Shown piece by piece: positions 23,922 to 32,984 of a stretch of 64,000 bases of DNA. Positions within the stretch are counted from its first letter, which is position 1, and each line of letters begins with the position of its first letter. The position numbers and the translations under genes were made by a program. The stretch spans positions 1-64,000 of the IMG/VR virus record IMGVR_UViG_3300023084_000010; one strand, written 5' to 3'. This DNA is from a virus. The notes under the pieces were generated by a model that saw only the letters and a program-made list of their open reading frames with translations, was not told the origin of the DNA and did no database searches.

Positions 23922-26900
23922 TTAGTCTTTTTTACGGCAAGAACCTGGCTCGCCACGTTTCTTCCCTGGAACTTTTTCATACCCATCCCAGCATTTATCA
24001 TATTCTTTACTGTTAGGATGTGCTTCTGTTGTCTTTTTACGGCGTTGCATTTTACCCATTGGCTGTGCAACACTAGCAATTCCACCTGCGCTAGTCATTT
24101 CGTTGAACATTTCTTTACGTTTCTTTTCAACATACTTGCTAGCACGAGCATACATACCGTCGTATCTGTCATTCATTTGGTCATCTAAGTCCATGTTATA
24201 CAACCAGTCTTCAATTTCTTCTAATTCATCTTGTTCGTATGCTTCCCAATCAAGTCTTGAAATATTACTAAAGTCCCAATCCAGGTCATCCATAAATTCT
24301 AATCCTGCTGATTCTTTAACTTCTTTTTCATCGTCATCTTCAATGCCACGCTTCTTTTTACTGTCTTTGATTGCTTGTTGCATAATTTTTTGCAATCTCA
24401 TTTGTGCTTGCATGTTGTGGTCTGGACGTCTTTTTTGACCTTCTGGTATCTCTCCAGTTGGATCCATTTTATTAATGGCATCAATGATTAATTTGTCCAA
24501 TTGCTGATGCAATGACTTACCGCCATCGGGTAATTTTTTCATTACGCTCGACATACCAATATCAAATGCTAGCTCTTCATGTGCTCGCATTCTCATTTCG
24601 TGTTGGTTTACACCTTTTTTTAGCCCTGCTTTAAACTCATGAAATGCTGCTTCTACGGCTTGATCTGGATCGTTAAGATCTATATCGAGATCTTCGTTAT
24701 CTTCCATTGCTTGTTTGCGAATAGTTGCAAAGTATACACTTTCCCAATCATCGCCGTACTGCTTTTTCATTGACGCTTTCATGTCACTGTCATCGTACTT
24801 TTTCTTTAAACGCTTTTCTTTTGACTTTTCTGCTTTAGTCATTTTACGTTCGTCAACTTCATCTGAACTATGTCCTAAATGCTTGTGTACAAGTGCATCA
24901 AGTGCACGGTGAAAAGCATCAATTTCATCATCTGACATTTCTTCATTAACACGAGGACCATTAATTAAGTTCGGTGCTTTTGGTTTGGGTGCAGTACGAG
25001 CACGTTGCGCCGCTGCCATTTCTTGATCATAAGTTGACTGACTTACAGGACCACTTGCAAGTCCACCACGGCGAAAACCTGGATTCAATCTTGATGTGCC
25101 TGCTGGTAAAGCTGCTGACTCAGTTTGTAGACCATACTGTGCAAACATATCAATGATCATGTCTTTGTTTGCTTCCATCCAATCACGTTCACGTGTCATA
25201 CTGTATACATGTCCATAAGCATCATAGGCGTGCATGTTATGGCGAATTGCATTTTCTGCGTGTTGCGCCATTGCTGAATCGCCATCTTCATCTGTGTCTG
25301 GCCAGTCAATACTGCCAAGCCCACGAGCAGATTCTTTCATGCCACGTCTGTCGTTGTCTAGTTCTTTAAACTCATCATATGAAAGATACATGTCAGTATC
25401 TGGATCGTAGTACGCACCTTCTTTTGGATCGTAGTAAACTACTTTACCACTTAGTGTACTAAATGGTCCTTCTAAACCTGGACGTTCTTGATAACGATCT
25501 CTGTCAATTGGTGGAAGTTCTTTGTAGCCTTCGCTATATTTTTTCTTTTTATTTTTGTTATATTTTCCTTCACCGAGTGCACCTTTATTGTAACGTTGTG
25601 CAATTTGGCTTAGTGTGTCTCCACTTTTTACTGTGTACGAACCACCGTTTGGCAAAGTAATTGTGTCACCTGGATAAATTTTATTTGCATCTTTAATACC
25701 ACTTGCACGTGCCAAATCTTGATATGTAACTTTTGATTGTGTTGACTGTTTTTTAGCAGGCTCGTTAAATTTAAGTGCTTGTTTTACTGCATTGTCAATA
25801 CTTGGTTTGTCTGGGCCAGTTGTGGTTGGACGCAATTTAGGACGAGGGCTTGTTGCTCTGCTTGGTTCTTTTGTTTGTGGTTGAGCTGCTGTACCTGGTG
25901 CGGTGATTTGATAATTAGAAGATTTTTTAATTACTTTGTCCGCATGTGTAGTAGCCATTGCTTGCGCTTTCGGGCCACGACTTAAAATACCAGGGCCGCC
26001 ATTATACATCATAACTGCTACTCTGTCATCTTCTGCACCATATGTATTTTTCATAGCAGAATAATATCTCATAGCAACATCTGTGTTAACAAACGGATCT
26101 TCAACATCAGCTAAACTAAAGTTTGTACCGTAAATTCTGTTAACGTCATCGATTGCAGGTTGACGAAGTTGGAAAATACCAATAGCACTACCACCGTCTC
26201 CACGTGCAGAATTATCAAATCCACTTTCTTGATCTGCCATACCCATAGCAATATGATACGGAACATTGTATTTTTCTGCTGTGGTACGAATCATTTCAGC
26301 TGTTGCATCACCTACTTTTTCGCTCACTGGACGTAACTTAGGGCGTGGACTTGTTGATCTGTCTGATCCAGGACGTAACTTAGGACGTGGGCTTGTACTT
26401 CTAGGATCTGTTAATCCTTTGTTTTGAGGATGTGATGGTTGATCCATGTGTCCTGCATTTGGATTAAAATAATCATGGTCTGTATCAAATCCACGTGTAC
26501 TTCCTGTCATCTGACCATTTGGTGCACGTTCACGACGACCGATATTATCGTTAGGTCCTTCTTTCATTACAGTTGTAATCATTTGTGTTGTATCAACTGT
26601 AGGTCCTTCAAAAATAGTAAGCATACGTACACGGTCTTCGTCTTTTGTAGTAAGATTCGGATACGCTTCCATTACACGTTCCCATGAAAGAGATGCAGTA
26701 TCTTTTAGTTCTGATTCTGTTAGTGCACGTTCATTATAGTATTTTTTACTTTGTGCTTGTGCAGCACTTTCACCGATAAAACCTACATGCTTTAATAGTT
26801 TATTAGATAGTTTTTGTTCGTTAACTTTTTTGTATTCATCTAGTGCAATTTTATATTCTACTACTACACGTTTATATTCTTGTTTCATCGAAGCACGTTC

Positions 26901-27122
26901 TTCTTTAAGCATATTGTCTTTGTGTAATGACAAGTATTTTTTAATGCTTTCTTGGAAATATTTTTTAGTTGTGTCCCAACTGATAACTCCATGTGCATAA
27001 CATTCAAATACACTATACATATTTGCCTGAACTTTATCAAACTCTCTACCTGTGACTGCAAATTTGTTTCTTGATTCTTTTGCAATGTCTAGTATGTTTT
27101 TTGCTGCTTTAATAGGTTTCAT
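23922..27122 (-). CDS. large virion-associated protein with lytic transglycosylase and LysM-like domains
   Basis: About 1066 residues starting MKPIKAAKNILDIAKESRN. A lytic transglycosylase (SLT) domain (about 26310-25915) contains AMGMADQESGFDNSARGDGG with catalytic Glu, then IGIFQLR and VMMYNGG. PRPKLRP linkers flank it. A LysM-like segment (about 25740-25590) has its halves in reversed order: NKIYPGDTITLP precedes SYTVKSGDTLSQIAQRY. The remainder is charged, helical and low in complexity, ending with a Cys-containing basic motif (PGSCRKKD). It probably digests cell wall during entry, from a late structural cluster. Confidence 0.8.
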   Translation of the reverse strand: MKPIKAAKNILDIAKESRNKFAVTGREFDKVQANMYSVFECYAHGVISWDTTKKYFQESIKKYLSLHKDNMLKEERASMKQEYKRVVVEYKIALDEYKKVNEQKLSNKLLKHVGFIGESAAQAQSKKYYNERALTESELKDTASLSWERVMEAYPNLTTKDEDRVRMLTIFEGPTVDTTQMITTVMKEGPNDNIGRRERAPNGQMTGSTRGFDTDHDYFNPNAGHMDQPSHPQNKGLTDPRSTSPRPKLRPGSDRSTSPRPKLRPVSEKVGDATAEMIRTTAEKYNVPYHIAMGMADQESGFDNSARGDGGSAIGIFQLRQPAIDDVNRIYGTNFSLADVEDPFVNTDVAMRYYSAMKNTYGAEDDRVAVMMYNGGPGILSRGPKAQAMATTHADKVIKKSSNYQITAPGTAAQPQTKEPSRATSPRPKLRPTTTGPDKPSIDNAVKQALKFNEPAKKQSTQSKVTYQDLARASGIKDANKIYPGDTITLPNGGSYTVKSGDTLSQIAQRYNKGALGEGKYNKNKKKKYSEGYKELPPIDRDRYQERPGLEGPFSTLSGKVVYYDPKEGAYYDPDTDMYLSYDEFKELDNDRRGMKESARGLGSIDWPDTDEDGDSAMAQHAENAIRHNMHAYDAYGHVYSMTRERDWMEANKDMIIDMFAQYGLQTESAALPAGTSRLNPGFRRGGLASGPVSQSTYDQEMAAAQRARTAPKPKAPNLINGPRVNEEMSDDEIDAFHRALDALVHKHLGHSSDEVDERKMTKAEKSKEKRLKKKYDDSDMKASMKKQYGDDWESVYFATIRKQAMEDNEDLDIDLNDPDQAVEAAFHEFKAGLKKGVNQHEMRMRAHEELAFDIGMSSVMKKLPDGGKSLHQQLDKLIIDAINKMDPTGEIPEGQKRRPDHNMQAQMRLQKIMQQAIKDSKKKRGIEDDDEKEVKESAGLEFMDDLDWDFSNISRLDWEAYEQDELEEIEDWLYNMDLDDQMNDRYDGMYARASKYVEKKRKEMFNEMTSAGGIASVAQPMGKMQRRKKTTEAHPNSKEYDKCWDGYEKVPGKKRGEPGSCRKKD

Positions 27123-27136
27123 TTTGTTTTCCAATA

Positions 27137-28657
27137 TTATCTATCTAATTTTAATGGGCTTGTTAATTTTATAGGTGAAAATTTCATTGCAGTTGCGTCT
27201 ACCGGTCCGATACCAGGTAAACCAAATCCTGGTAATCCGAATCTACGTCTTGTTCTTTTTTTACCATTGCCTTTACCGCCTTTAGGTTTTAATCTAGGTT
27301 GTGGCAGTGGCCTTGGGCCTGGAACAGGAACAATCTCCGGTGCCTTTATAGTTTTAGGAGTAGTTTTAGGCTTACTTGGTGTAGTATCTGGCGTTGGCTT
27401 AGTATCGGGTTTTGGCTCAGCTGGCTTATCGGATGGCTTAGTATCCGGTCTACTATCGGGTTTTGGCTTAGTATCTGGCCTACTATCGGGTTTTGGCTCA
27501 GCTGGTTTAGCTGGCGGTTTAGTATCTGGTTTTGGTGTAGGCGTTGGCCTATCAGCTGGCTTAGTATCTGGCTTTGGCTTAGTATCGGGTTTTGGCTCAG
27601 CTGGCTTATCGGATGGCTTAGTATCCGGTCTACTATCGGGTTTTGGCCTGGTATCTGGTTTAGAATCTGGCTTCGGTTGTGCCGGTTTAACTGGCGGTTT
27701 AGTATCTGGTTTTGGTGTAGGCGTTGGCCTATCAGCTGGCTTAGTATCTGGCTTTGGCTTAGTATCTGGCTTTGGCTTAGTTGGTTTTTTTGGTTGACCG
27801 GGAACAGGTTTTGTGTCTGGACGGGTACGTGGCTTACTACCCGGCTTATCAGATGGCTTTGGCTCAGCTGGTTTAGCTGGCGGTTTAGTATCTGGTTTTG
27901 GTGTAGGTGTTGGCCTATCAGCTGGCTTAGTATCTGGCTTTGGCGTTGTTTCTGGCTCCGGCACTACACGAATAGGAGGCCCTGGTTTGTTTGCGGGCTT
28001 CGGATCTGTTTTAGGTGTAGTACGATCTGGAGCGGGATCACTAGTTGCTGGTTCTCCCAACTCTGGTGCAGGAAGACTTGCTGCAGCTTTTGTTAACGCA
28101 TCTTTTGCAGCTACATATCTAGGATGAGTACGTGGGTCGCCACTTGCTATGTCATCTGCTGACATAGCATTTGCTTCTGCATCTATTAAGTCAACGAAAG
28201 CCTGAGGATCATTGGTCGAAAGATGATCTAAAAACTTTTCTGCTTCGTTCCAAGCTGCCGACTGATCATCTGATATAGTGCCATCGGCTGCAGTAGATGG
28301 AGTTAGTGCAAATCCTATAGCACCGAATAATCTTCCCAATACACCTTTTGCTAAAGATCCTGCTTTTGATCCCGTAGATTTCGGAATACTGGGAATATTG
28401 CCCGCTTTAAAATTATTGTTTGCTGCTTGTAATGCTTTTGGATTATCTAATAAGTAATTTGTTATTGCATTTTTAAATTGTGGTGTTTTAAACTGCGGAT
28501 TTAAATTCACAATATTATTTACAGTTCTCGCTGCTTGACTTGGACTTACTTTGTATTGATTCTGAAATTGAACCGGATCAAGTCCTCTTAAATTAAACGC
28601 AGGCACTGCTTCGTCTAATGATTCTTTGTTGCCTTCAGTGAACTCTGTAAATTTCAT
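27137..28657 (-). CDS. proline/lysine/aspartate-repeat protein with head-targeting-like N-terminus
   Basis: A protein of 506 residues. It starts MKFTEFTEGNKESLDEA, preferred because GAGG lies upstream; this resembles a T4 capsid-targeting sequence with a gp21-type site LDE. A helical N-terminal region of about 190 residues is followed by about 230 residues of PKPDTKP-type repeats encoded by a 180-base tandem repeat, then a Gly/Arg-rich C-terminus. The repeats suggest an extended linker or filament, in the late cluster. Function unknown. Confidence 0.75.
   Translation of the reverse strand: MKFTEFTEGNKESLDEAVPAFNLRGLDPVQFQNQYKVSPSQAARTVNNIVNLNPQFKTPQFKNAITNYLLDNPKALQAANNNFKAGNIPSIPKSTGSKAGSLAKGVLGRLFGAIGFALTPSTAADGTISDDQSAAWNEAEKFLDHLSTNDPQAFVDLIDAEANAMSADDIASGDPRTHPRYVAAKDALTKAAASLPAPELGEPATSDPAPDRTTPKTDPKPANKPGPPIRVVPEPETTPKPDTKPADRPTPTPKPDTKPPAKPAEPKPSDKPGSKPRTRPDTKPVPGQPKKPTKPKPDTKPKPDTKPADRPTPTPKPDTKPPVKPAQPKPDSKPDTRPKPDSRPDTKPSDKPAEPKPDTKPKPDTKPADRPTPTPKPDTKPPAKPAEPKPDSRPDTKPKPDSRPDTKPSDKPAEPKPDTKPTPDTTPSKPKTTPKTIKAPEIVPVPGPRPLPQPRLKPKGGKGNGKKRTRRRFGLPGFGLPGIGPVDATAMKFSPIKLTSPLKLDR
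27414..27773. repeat. tandem repeat, 180-base period (two main copies)
   Basis: Two imperfect copies start at 27414 and 27594, exactly 180 bases apart, and a partial third lies near 27850-27950. They encode 60-residue units of the Pro/Lys/Asp-rich protein. In-frame copy-number change would lengthen or shorten the linker. Confidence 0.85.
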
Positions 28658-28658
28658 A

Positions 28659-29105
28659 TTAGATTTCCTCGATAGGAAGGTCATCTACTATTTCTGGTTG
28701 ACCTTCTGTAGCTTCTATATATTCCATATAGTGCTTTACAGTAGCAATGTAATCTGCTGCTTTAGTGATTTTACTTTGCACCCAAGGTTCTAAATTTTCG
28801 TTGTCTTGAATCATGCCATGCAATTGAATAGCATACTTTGAAAGTTTATATAGTTCACTTTTTGCCATCCATCCATCATCGTCGGTGTCATCTAATACAC
28901 CTTCCATAATTTCGCTCATGTAAACTGTAGGCTCTGTGCCTTCTTTTAATTCTGTACTGTGTCTTTTCATCCACGCACGTGCAACATCGATGTCTTCGAA
29001 CACTTTGCGTTCTACTCCGTTAACATCTAGTACTTTATATTCGCTGCCTTCTTTCACAAGTTGTGGTTTGGCAGCTGGGTTTGATTGTAATTTTTCTAAT
29101 CTCAT
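28659..29105 (-). CDS. virion-associated-like protein
   Basis: About 148 residues starting MRLEKLQSNPAAKPQLVKEG, chosen because GGAG precedes it and a late promoter lies 39 bases upstream. A small strand-turn domain (YKVLDVNGVERKVFEDIDV) is followed by helices. The acidic C-terminus ends DDLPIEEI. It lies in the late cluster beside the Pro-rich protein. Function unknown. Confidence 0.7.
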   Translation of the reverse strand: MRLEKLQSNPAAKPQLVKEGSEYKVLDVNGVERKVFEDIDVARAWMKRHSTELKEGTEPTVYMSEIMEGVLDDTDDDGWMAKSELYKLSKYAIQLHGMIQDNENLEPWVQSKITKAADYIATVKHYMEYIEATEGQPEIVDDLPIEEI

Positions 29106-29143
29106 TGAGACGCTCCAAGTATCATGATAAGTAATTATACACT

Positions 29144-29151
29144 TATTTATC
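29144..29151 (-). promoter_or_regulatory. late promoter (GATAAATA)
   Basis: GATAAATA on the minus strand lies 39 bases before the start at 29105 and between divergent genes. Confidence 0.65.
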
Positions 29152-29161
29152 AGAGTACAGC

Positions 29162-30223
29162 ATGAAGATAGCAATTTTCCTTACCGGTCTAATAATAGAC
29201 AAAACTCCAACATTAGAATATATTAAACACATGTTTGATGATTTTGCAAGAAGAAATAGCTTGCAAATTGATTATTATTGTCACTTTTGGGATAGTACAG
29301 GTTTATATCCTTATGATATAGATTATCAAATTACAAAGATAACTGTACCTTGGGAAAATCGTGGCAGTGTAGATCGTGCAATTAATACTTTTAAACCAAG
29401 AGAATACAAAGTAAGTAAATTTTCAGATATACATGATCATTTTTTAATTTATTACAAAAACAAATTTAAAGACAATGAATGGGTACAAGACACAATTTCA
29501 ATGATCGAAGATCAGCAATTTAACAAAAACTTACATCCAAACTTTTTTATAGACAACTTTAAAAATCCACATCATGTATTTGATAAATGGTGGCACTATC
29601 ATGTATTTTACTGCAGATATGTTCATGTTGTTTCACAAGCATTTAGTGCTTCGCAATCTAAAAATCTTATTAAGAATTCAAACGAAGAATATGCGGCTGT
29701 TATTAAATGGAGATACGATGTACTAGCTGATTTAATTTCTAATAATGACAAAATGATAGATGCAATTAAACATTGCTCAGATGATTCTGTTTTTTATACA
29801 GAATTAGCATGGGAAGGAAACGAATGGAAAGAAGACTTACCATATGATATTAACAGTGCGCCTGTGAACAAAACTATAAGTTTACACGACGGTTGGTGGA
29901 TGACTAGTAATTCTGTTAATAATACATTAGCAGAAACCTTACTAACTAAATATTCCGAAGTCGATGACGGTCAACACATTAGATTTTATAAGTCGATTAA
30001 GTCCGACGAGTATCAGATTAAATTAACTAATAGAATACAACATAATATTATACGCTTTCCCGAATCAATACCAAAAGATTACAACTCAAAACCTTGGGAG
30101 TATTTTCATACATTGTATCAGAAAAACTTTAACACAAAAAAACAAAGCGATTTCAGAGGTCCTATAGATCACTGCGATGAAAGAGCAAAATACTATACTA
30201 TCAAATATTTTAATTTTTATTAG
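29162..30223 (+). CDS. glycosyltransferase-like protein
   Basis: A 353-residue plus-strand protein beginning MKIAIFLTGLIIDK, with YYCHFWD and IKWRYDVLAD. The neighbour on the opposite strand begins MRIAVLVTGQ with YYGYFWDD and IRTRSDVAF, so the two appear to be distant paralogues. The TG...FWD...RxD layout resembles polysaccharide-synthesis glycosyltransferases (WavE-like), but this is tentative. It converges with its neighbour, overlapping four bases at the stops. The ribosome site is weak. It looks like an insertion into the late minus-strand cluster. Confidence 0.65.
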   Translation: MKIAIFLTGLIIDKTPTLEYIKHMFDDFARRNSLQIDYYCHFWDSTGLYPYDIDYQITKITVPWENRGSVDRAINTFKPREYKVSKFSDIHDHFLIYYKNKFKDNEWVQDTISMIEDQQFNKNLHPNFFIDNFKNPHHVFDKWWHYHVFYCRYVHVVSQAFSASQSKNLIKNSNEEYAAVIKWRYDVLADLISNNDKMIDAIKHCSDDSVFYTELAWEGNEWKEDLPYDINSAPVNKTISLHDGWWMTSNSVNNTLAETLLTKYSEVDDGQHIRFYKSIKSDEYQIKLTNRIQHNIIRFPESIPKDYNSKPWEYFHTLYQKNFNTKKQSDFRGPIDHCDERAKYYTIKYFNFY

Positions 30224-31092
30224 GCTTTGTCAGGATTCTCAAATTGATATTGATTAAACTGTTGCTCGATATATTGGAAATTTAGTTGATGTAATTCTTC
30301 ATCATACCGTATTAGTTTACAATCAAATGGCATCGGCCACACTACGCTAAAACTTAACATATTTGTCTTAGAGTACATTGCTAACTTATTCCATATCCAA
30401 TGCGGCGGCTCTGGAAAATCACTTACTTGTAGTTCATACCATAATTGTTTGTGTTCGGTTGCTAATTTTAAACAATGATCTTCGATATTATTATTAAATT
30501 TGTACCAGACATCTGGTTTGCTTATGAATGCAAAATCTGCAAATAACGGAATACCACTGTCTATATAGAGCCAAGGCGAAAACATTTTATCATTGAATAT
30601 TGGATTTCGATATATGTTTTCAAATGCTTCTGTCCAGTACTTTACATCCATATCTTTAAAAGCAACGTCACTGCGAGTCCGTATTACAATGTCATAATCA
30701 GATAGTGTTCCTAACATTTTAGTTATTTTGCCACTACAAATATACTGTCCCCAGAAGTTTTTAGCATAGTTGCTGATATATTGTTTTTCTACACCGAATA
30801 AATGTGCATGTTTGAATTTATCTGATACAAAGGACCAATCTAAATGTTGATTTATATTTTGTACACTATCTATAAATTTATCTATTACATTGTCATAATT
30901 TTGTATATGATACCGTATAGGTGCATATGTATTTTCTATTCTACTACGCAAATCAGGATCACCGTCGTCCCAAAAATATCCGTAGTAATCTACGTCAATT
31001 CCACAACCGTCGGGAAAAACTCGATTTTTAAACCACCAGGCACCCTGCTCAAGATGTCTTGGCTGCCCGGTTACTAATACTGCTATTCTCAT
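30220..31092 (-). CDS. glycosyltransferase-like protein
   Basis: A 290-residue protein, MRIAVLVTGQPRHLEQGAWW..., with CGIDVDYYGYFWDDGD and DYDIVIRTRSDVAF, a pattern seen in sugar-transfer enzymes of capsule or LPS synthesis. The acceptor is unknown. It pairs tail to tail with a divergent relative at 29162-30223. Together they might modify the host surface or virion proteins. Assignment is by motif only. Confidence 0.6.
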   Translation of the reverse strand: MRIAVLVTGQPRHLEQGAWWFKNRVFPDGCGIDVDYYGYFWDDGDPDLRSRIENTYAPIRYHIQNYDNVIDKFIDSVQNINQHLDWSFVSDKFKHAHLFGVEKQYISNYAKNFWGQYICSGKITKMLGTLSDYDIVIRTRSDVAFKDMDVKYWTEAFENIYRNPIFNDKMFSPWLYIDSGIPLFADFAFISKPDVWYKFNNNIEDHCLKLATEHKQLWYELQVSDFPEPPHWIWNKLAMYSKTNMLSFSVVWPMPFDCKLIRYDEELHQLNFQYIEQQFNQYQFENPDKA

Positions 31093-31101
31093 ATAAAACT
31101 C

Positions 31102-31740
31102 TTAGTTTAGCGGAAGTTCTGGGTTAGATGTTCTGAAGTCTTTTTTACGCATAACTGTTTTAGCAATCAAATCTAGTTCTTGCTTGTTGCTATCCCAGTC
31201 TAATGCAAACGGTACGTTTACATCACTACGCATGTCTTTAATAACTGCTTCAGCGTCTGGACCCATTTGTGCAATTCGCTTACCATACTTATTATAAGCA
31301 TCTTTAAACAAAATTGCAAGCTCTTTTAGTGTAATTGGCTGTTTATTTCTTCTATCATTTACACGATCCAAAAAGTGCTTTGTAAATTCTACATCAATTC
31401 CAACTGCAGCAAATAGTCTATCCAAATGTTTTTCTAATGTATCTAACATCGGCTGTGTAATCTCTGTTGGATAACCTTCGCTTTCAGCCATGTACTTGTC
31501 ACGATACATCTGTTCAATTTCTCTGTGATCAAAACCGCCAAACGTTCTACCAATGTCAAATGCATAACTGCTGATACTGCGTCGATTACCTTTACTCATT
31601 ACAAGACGGTGCATTGCTGCTAACATAGCTTCAATGAACGCTTCTTTTTGTCGTCGTTTTATTTCTGCTTGTACTTCATCTTTGCTCATCGCTTCCTCCA
31701 TATTAGGGAAGTCGATGTTTAAAAGTTCTGATAATTTCAT
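31102..31740 (-). CDS. late protein with conserved C-terminal domain
   Basis: A 212-residue protein starting MKLSELLNIDFPNMEEA, a MKLxE-type N-terminus shared with neighbouring late genes. The C-terminal domain has KHFLDRVNDRRNKQPITLKE, then VPFALDWDSNKQELDLIAKT, then VMRKKDFRTS, a block I have seen in marine T4-like phage proteins. Its histidine/arginine pattern might be nuclease-like, but that is speculation. Probably virion-packaged. Confidence 0.7.
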   Translation of the reverse strand: MKLSELLNIDFPNMEEAMSKDEVQAEIKRRQKEAFIEAMLAAMHRLVMSKGNRRSISSYAFDIGRTFGGFDHREIEQMYRDKYMAESEGYPTEITQPMLDTLEKHLDRLFAAVGIDVEFTKHFLDRVNDRRNKQPITLKELAILFKDAYNKYGKRIAQMGPDAEAVIKDMRSDVNVPFALDWDSNKQELDLIAKTVMRKKDFRTSNPELPLN

Positions 31741-31955
31741 CTTAAATCATCCCTGTACTCTTTCACGTAGTAATTCATTGGTTCGGTGTTTACTATTTCG
31801 AAGGTCTCGCCGTCGATATTCACGCCTGCCAACTTTTTTGGTTTTTTGCTTGTGAATTTTACTACGTGTATTCTGCGCTCAATACCACGGTGGTTTACCT
31901 CAAGTATATACTGAGGAAACATATTACGCCACCATCTTTTGAGCAACTTCTTCAT
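31737..31955 (-). CDS. small conserved hypothetical protein
   Basis: A 72-residue basic beta-rich protein starting MKKLLKRWWRNMFPQYILEV. It overlaps the next late gene by four bases. The positive N-terminus could contact membrane or nucleic acid. No family recognised. Confidence 0.65.
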   Translation of the reverse strand: MKKLLKRWWRNMFPQYILEVNHRGIERRIHVVKFTSKKPKKLAGVNIDGETFEIVNTEPMNYYVKEYRDDLR

Positions 31956-31968
31956 TTCTTTTTATTCC

Positions 31969-32262
31969 TTACTGCGAATTTAATTCTAGTTCGTATCTTA
32001 CTGCTTCTAACTCGTCTATATAAGTTTGTAATTCTTGTTGACTTGCGTTTTTAGCCATAGCATCAAAGTCACCATCATACTTGTCCATTGCTGCATCAAA
32101 TGTTGGAGCATGAGTATAAAGATATTCTAATGCACTGTCACCTATGGTGCCAACATAATCATACACTTTGTTGTATGCTGTTTGCAAATCTTTTACACCC
32201 AAGCCTTCGTTTAAATTTAGTCCTGCTAGTTGTACAATTCTATCTAAGTCTGACATTTTCAT
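31969..32262 (-). CDS. late protein with LDRIxxLAG N-terminus
   Basis: A 97-residue helical protein starting MKMSDLDRIVQLAGLNLNEG. The LxRIxxLAG motif recurs at the start of the protein at 45017-45364 and at the C-terminus of the one at 44543-45016. LNE is a potential prohead-protease site. Acidic helical remainder. Probably a virion or internal-head protein. Confidence 0.65.
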   Translation of the reverse strand: MKMSDLDRIVQLAGLNLNEGLGVKDLQTAYNKVYDYVGTIGDSALEYLYTHAPTFDAAMDKYDGDFDAMAKNASQQELQTYIDELEAVRYELELNSQ

Positions 32263-32984
32263 TTCTTTTTGCCTGCTTTCATATTAGCACACCAGTGATA
32301 CATTTTTTGTTTTTCACCGCTGCTATTTTTTGCTTTACGTCTTAGTTCAGTAACGCTACCGTCACAACTAGCACCTGCTGCTTTTACACGCCCAGGTCTA
32401 CTTTTGCCTTTTACTTTACCATCAGCAAAGTTTTCTCCCATTACACGTTGTTTAAGAGATTGCCACCAACTTTGATTTTGTTGATTTGTTTTTGTCTGTT
32501 GTTTAGGTTGTTTGTTTTGTCCACCCCAGTTAATTTTATGTGCTAGGCTACCTGGTTCATTTTCGTTAAATGCTGTATCAGCATGTTTCTTAGCACTAGC
32601 ACCATCTGGGTGTTTTGGATTAATACCAACAACTTCACCGTTTATTAGTTCGCTTATATTACTTGCTTTGCCAATTTTGTCAAGCAATTGATGCAGTGGA
32701 TCTTCAGGATCATAGTTACCACTTTCGTATCCACTTTTACCTCTTACTTCAGTGCGTTTACCTGTTTCACTATCTGTAATATGTAGTACATACATATCAT
32801 CATCACGTTCTAATTGTAGTTTATAACCTTCTAGTACTACTTCGGAACTTTCTTTAAGATATGGCAAACTAAACCACAGTTTAAACCATTCTTGTGTGCC
32901 AGGCTTAACTTTATTCTTACGCTCGATGTCGTGAATACGTTTAGCAGTATGGCTCATGTTCTCTGTGATTTCATTCAACTTCAT
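32259..32984 (-). CDS. late protein with Cys-containing basic C-terminal module
   Basis: A 241-residue protein starting MKLNEITENMSHTAKRIHD; ITE resembles a gp21 cleavage site. A central region includes ADGKVKGKSRPGRVKAAGA, and a C-terminal module carries ASCDGSVTELRRKAKNSSG and MYHWCANMKAG. Such Cys-containing basic modules recur in marine phage late proteins. Probably packaged in the head. Function unknown. Confidence 0.7.
   Translation of the reverse strand: MKLNEITENMSHTAKRIHDIERKNKVKPGTQEWFKLWFSLPYLKESSEVVLEGYKLQLERDDDMYVLHITDSETGKRTEVRGKSGYESGNYDPEDPLHQLLDKIGKASNISELINGEVVGINPKHPDGASAKKHADTAFNENEPGSLAHKINWGGQNKQPKQQTKTNQQNQSWWQSLKQRVMGENFADGKVKGKSRPGRVKAAGASCDGSVTELRRKAKNSSGEKQKMYHWCANMKAGKKK

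Noticed and set aside
27414-27950. Tandem repeats as a CRISPR array
   Set aside because: The repeats are in-frame coding units with no unique spacers.
27299-28096. Long plus-strand reading frames opposite the Pro/Lys/Asp repeats
   Set aside because: They are antisense translations of a repetitive gene (repeats of Gly, Ser, Phe and Leu). They have no ribosome site or promoter.
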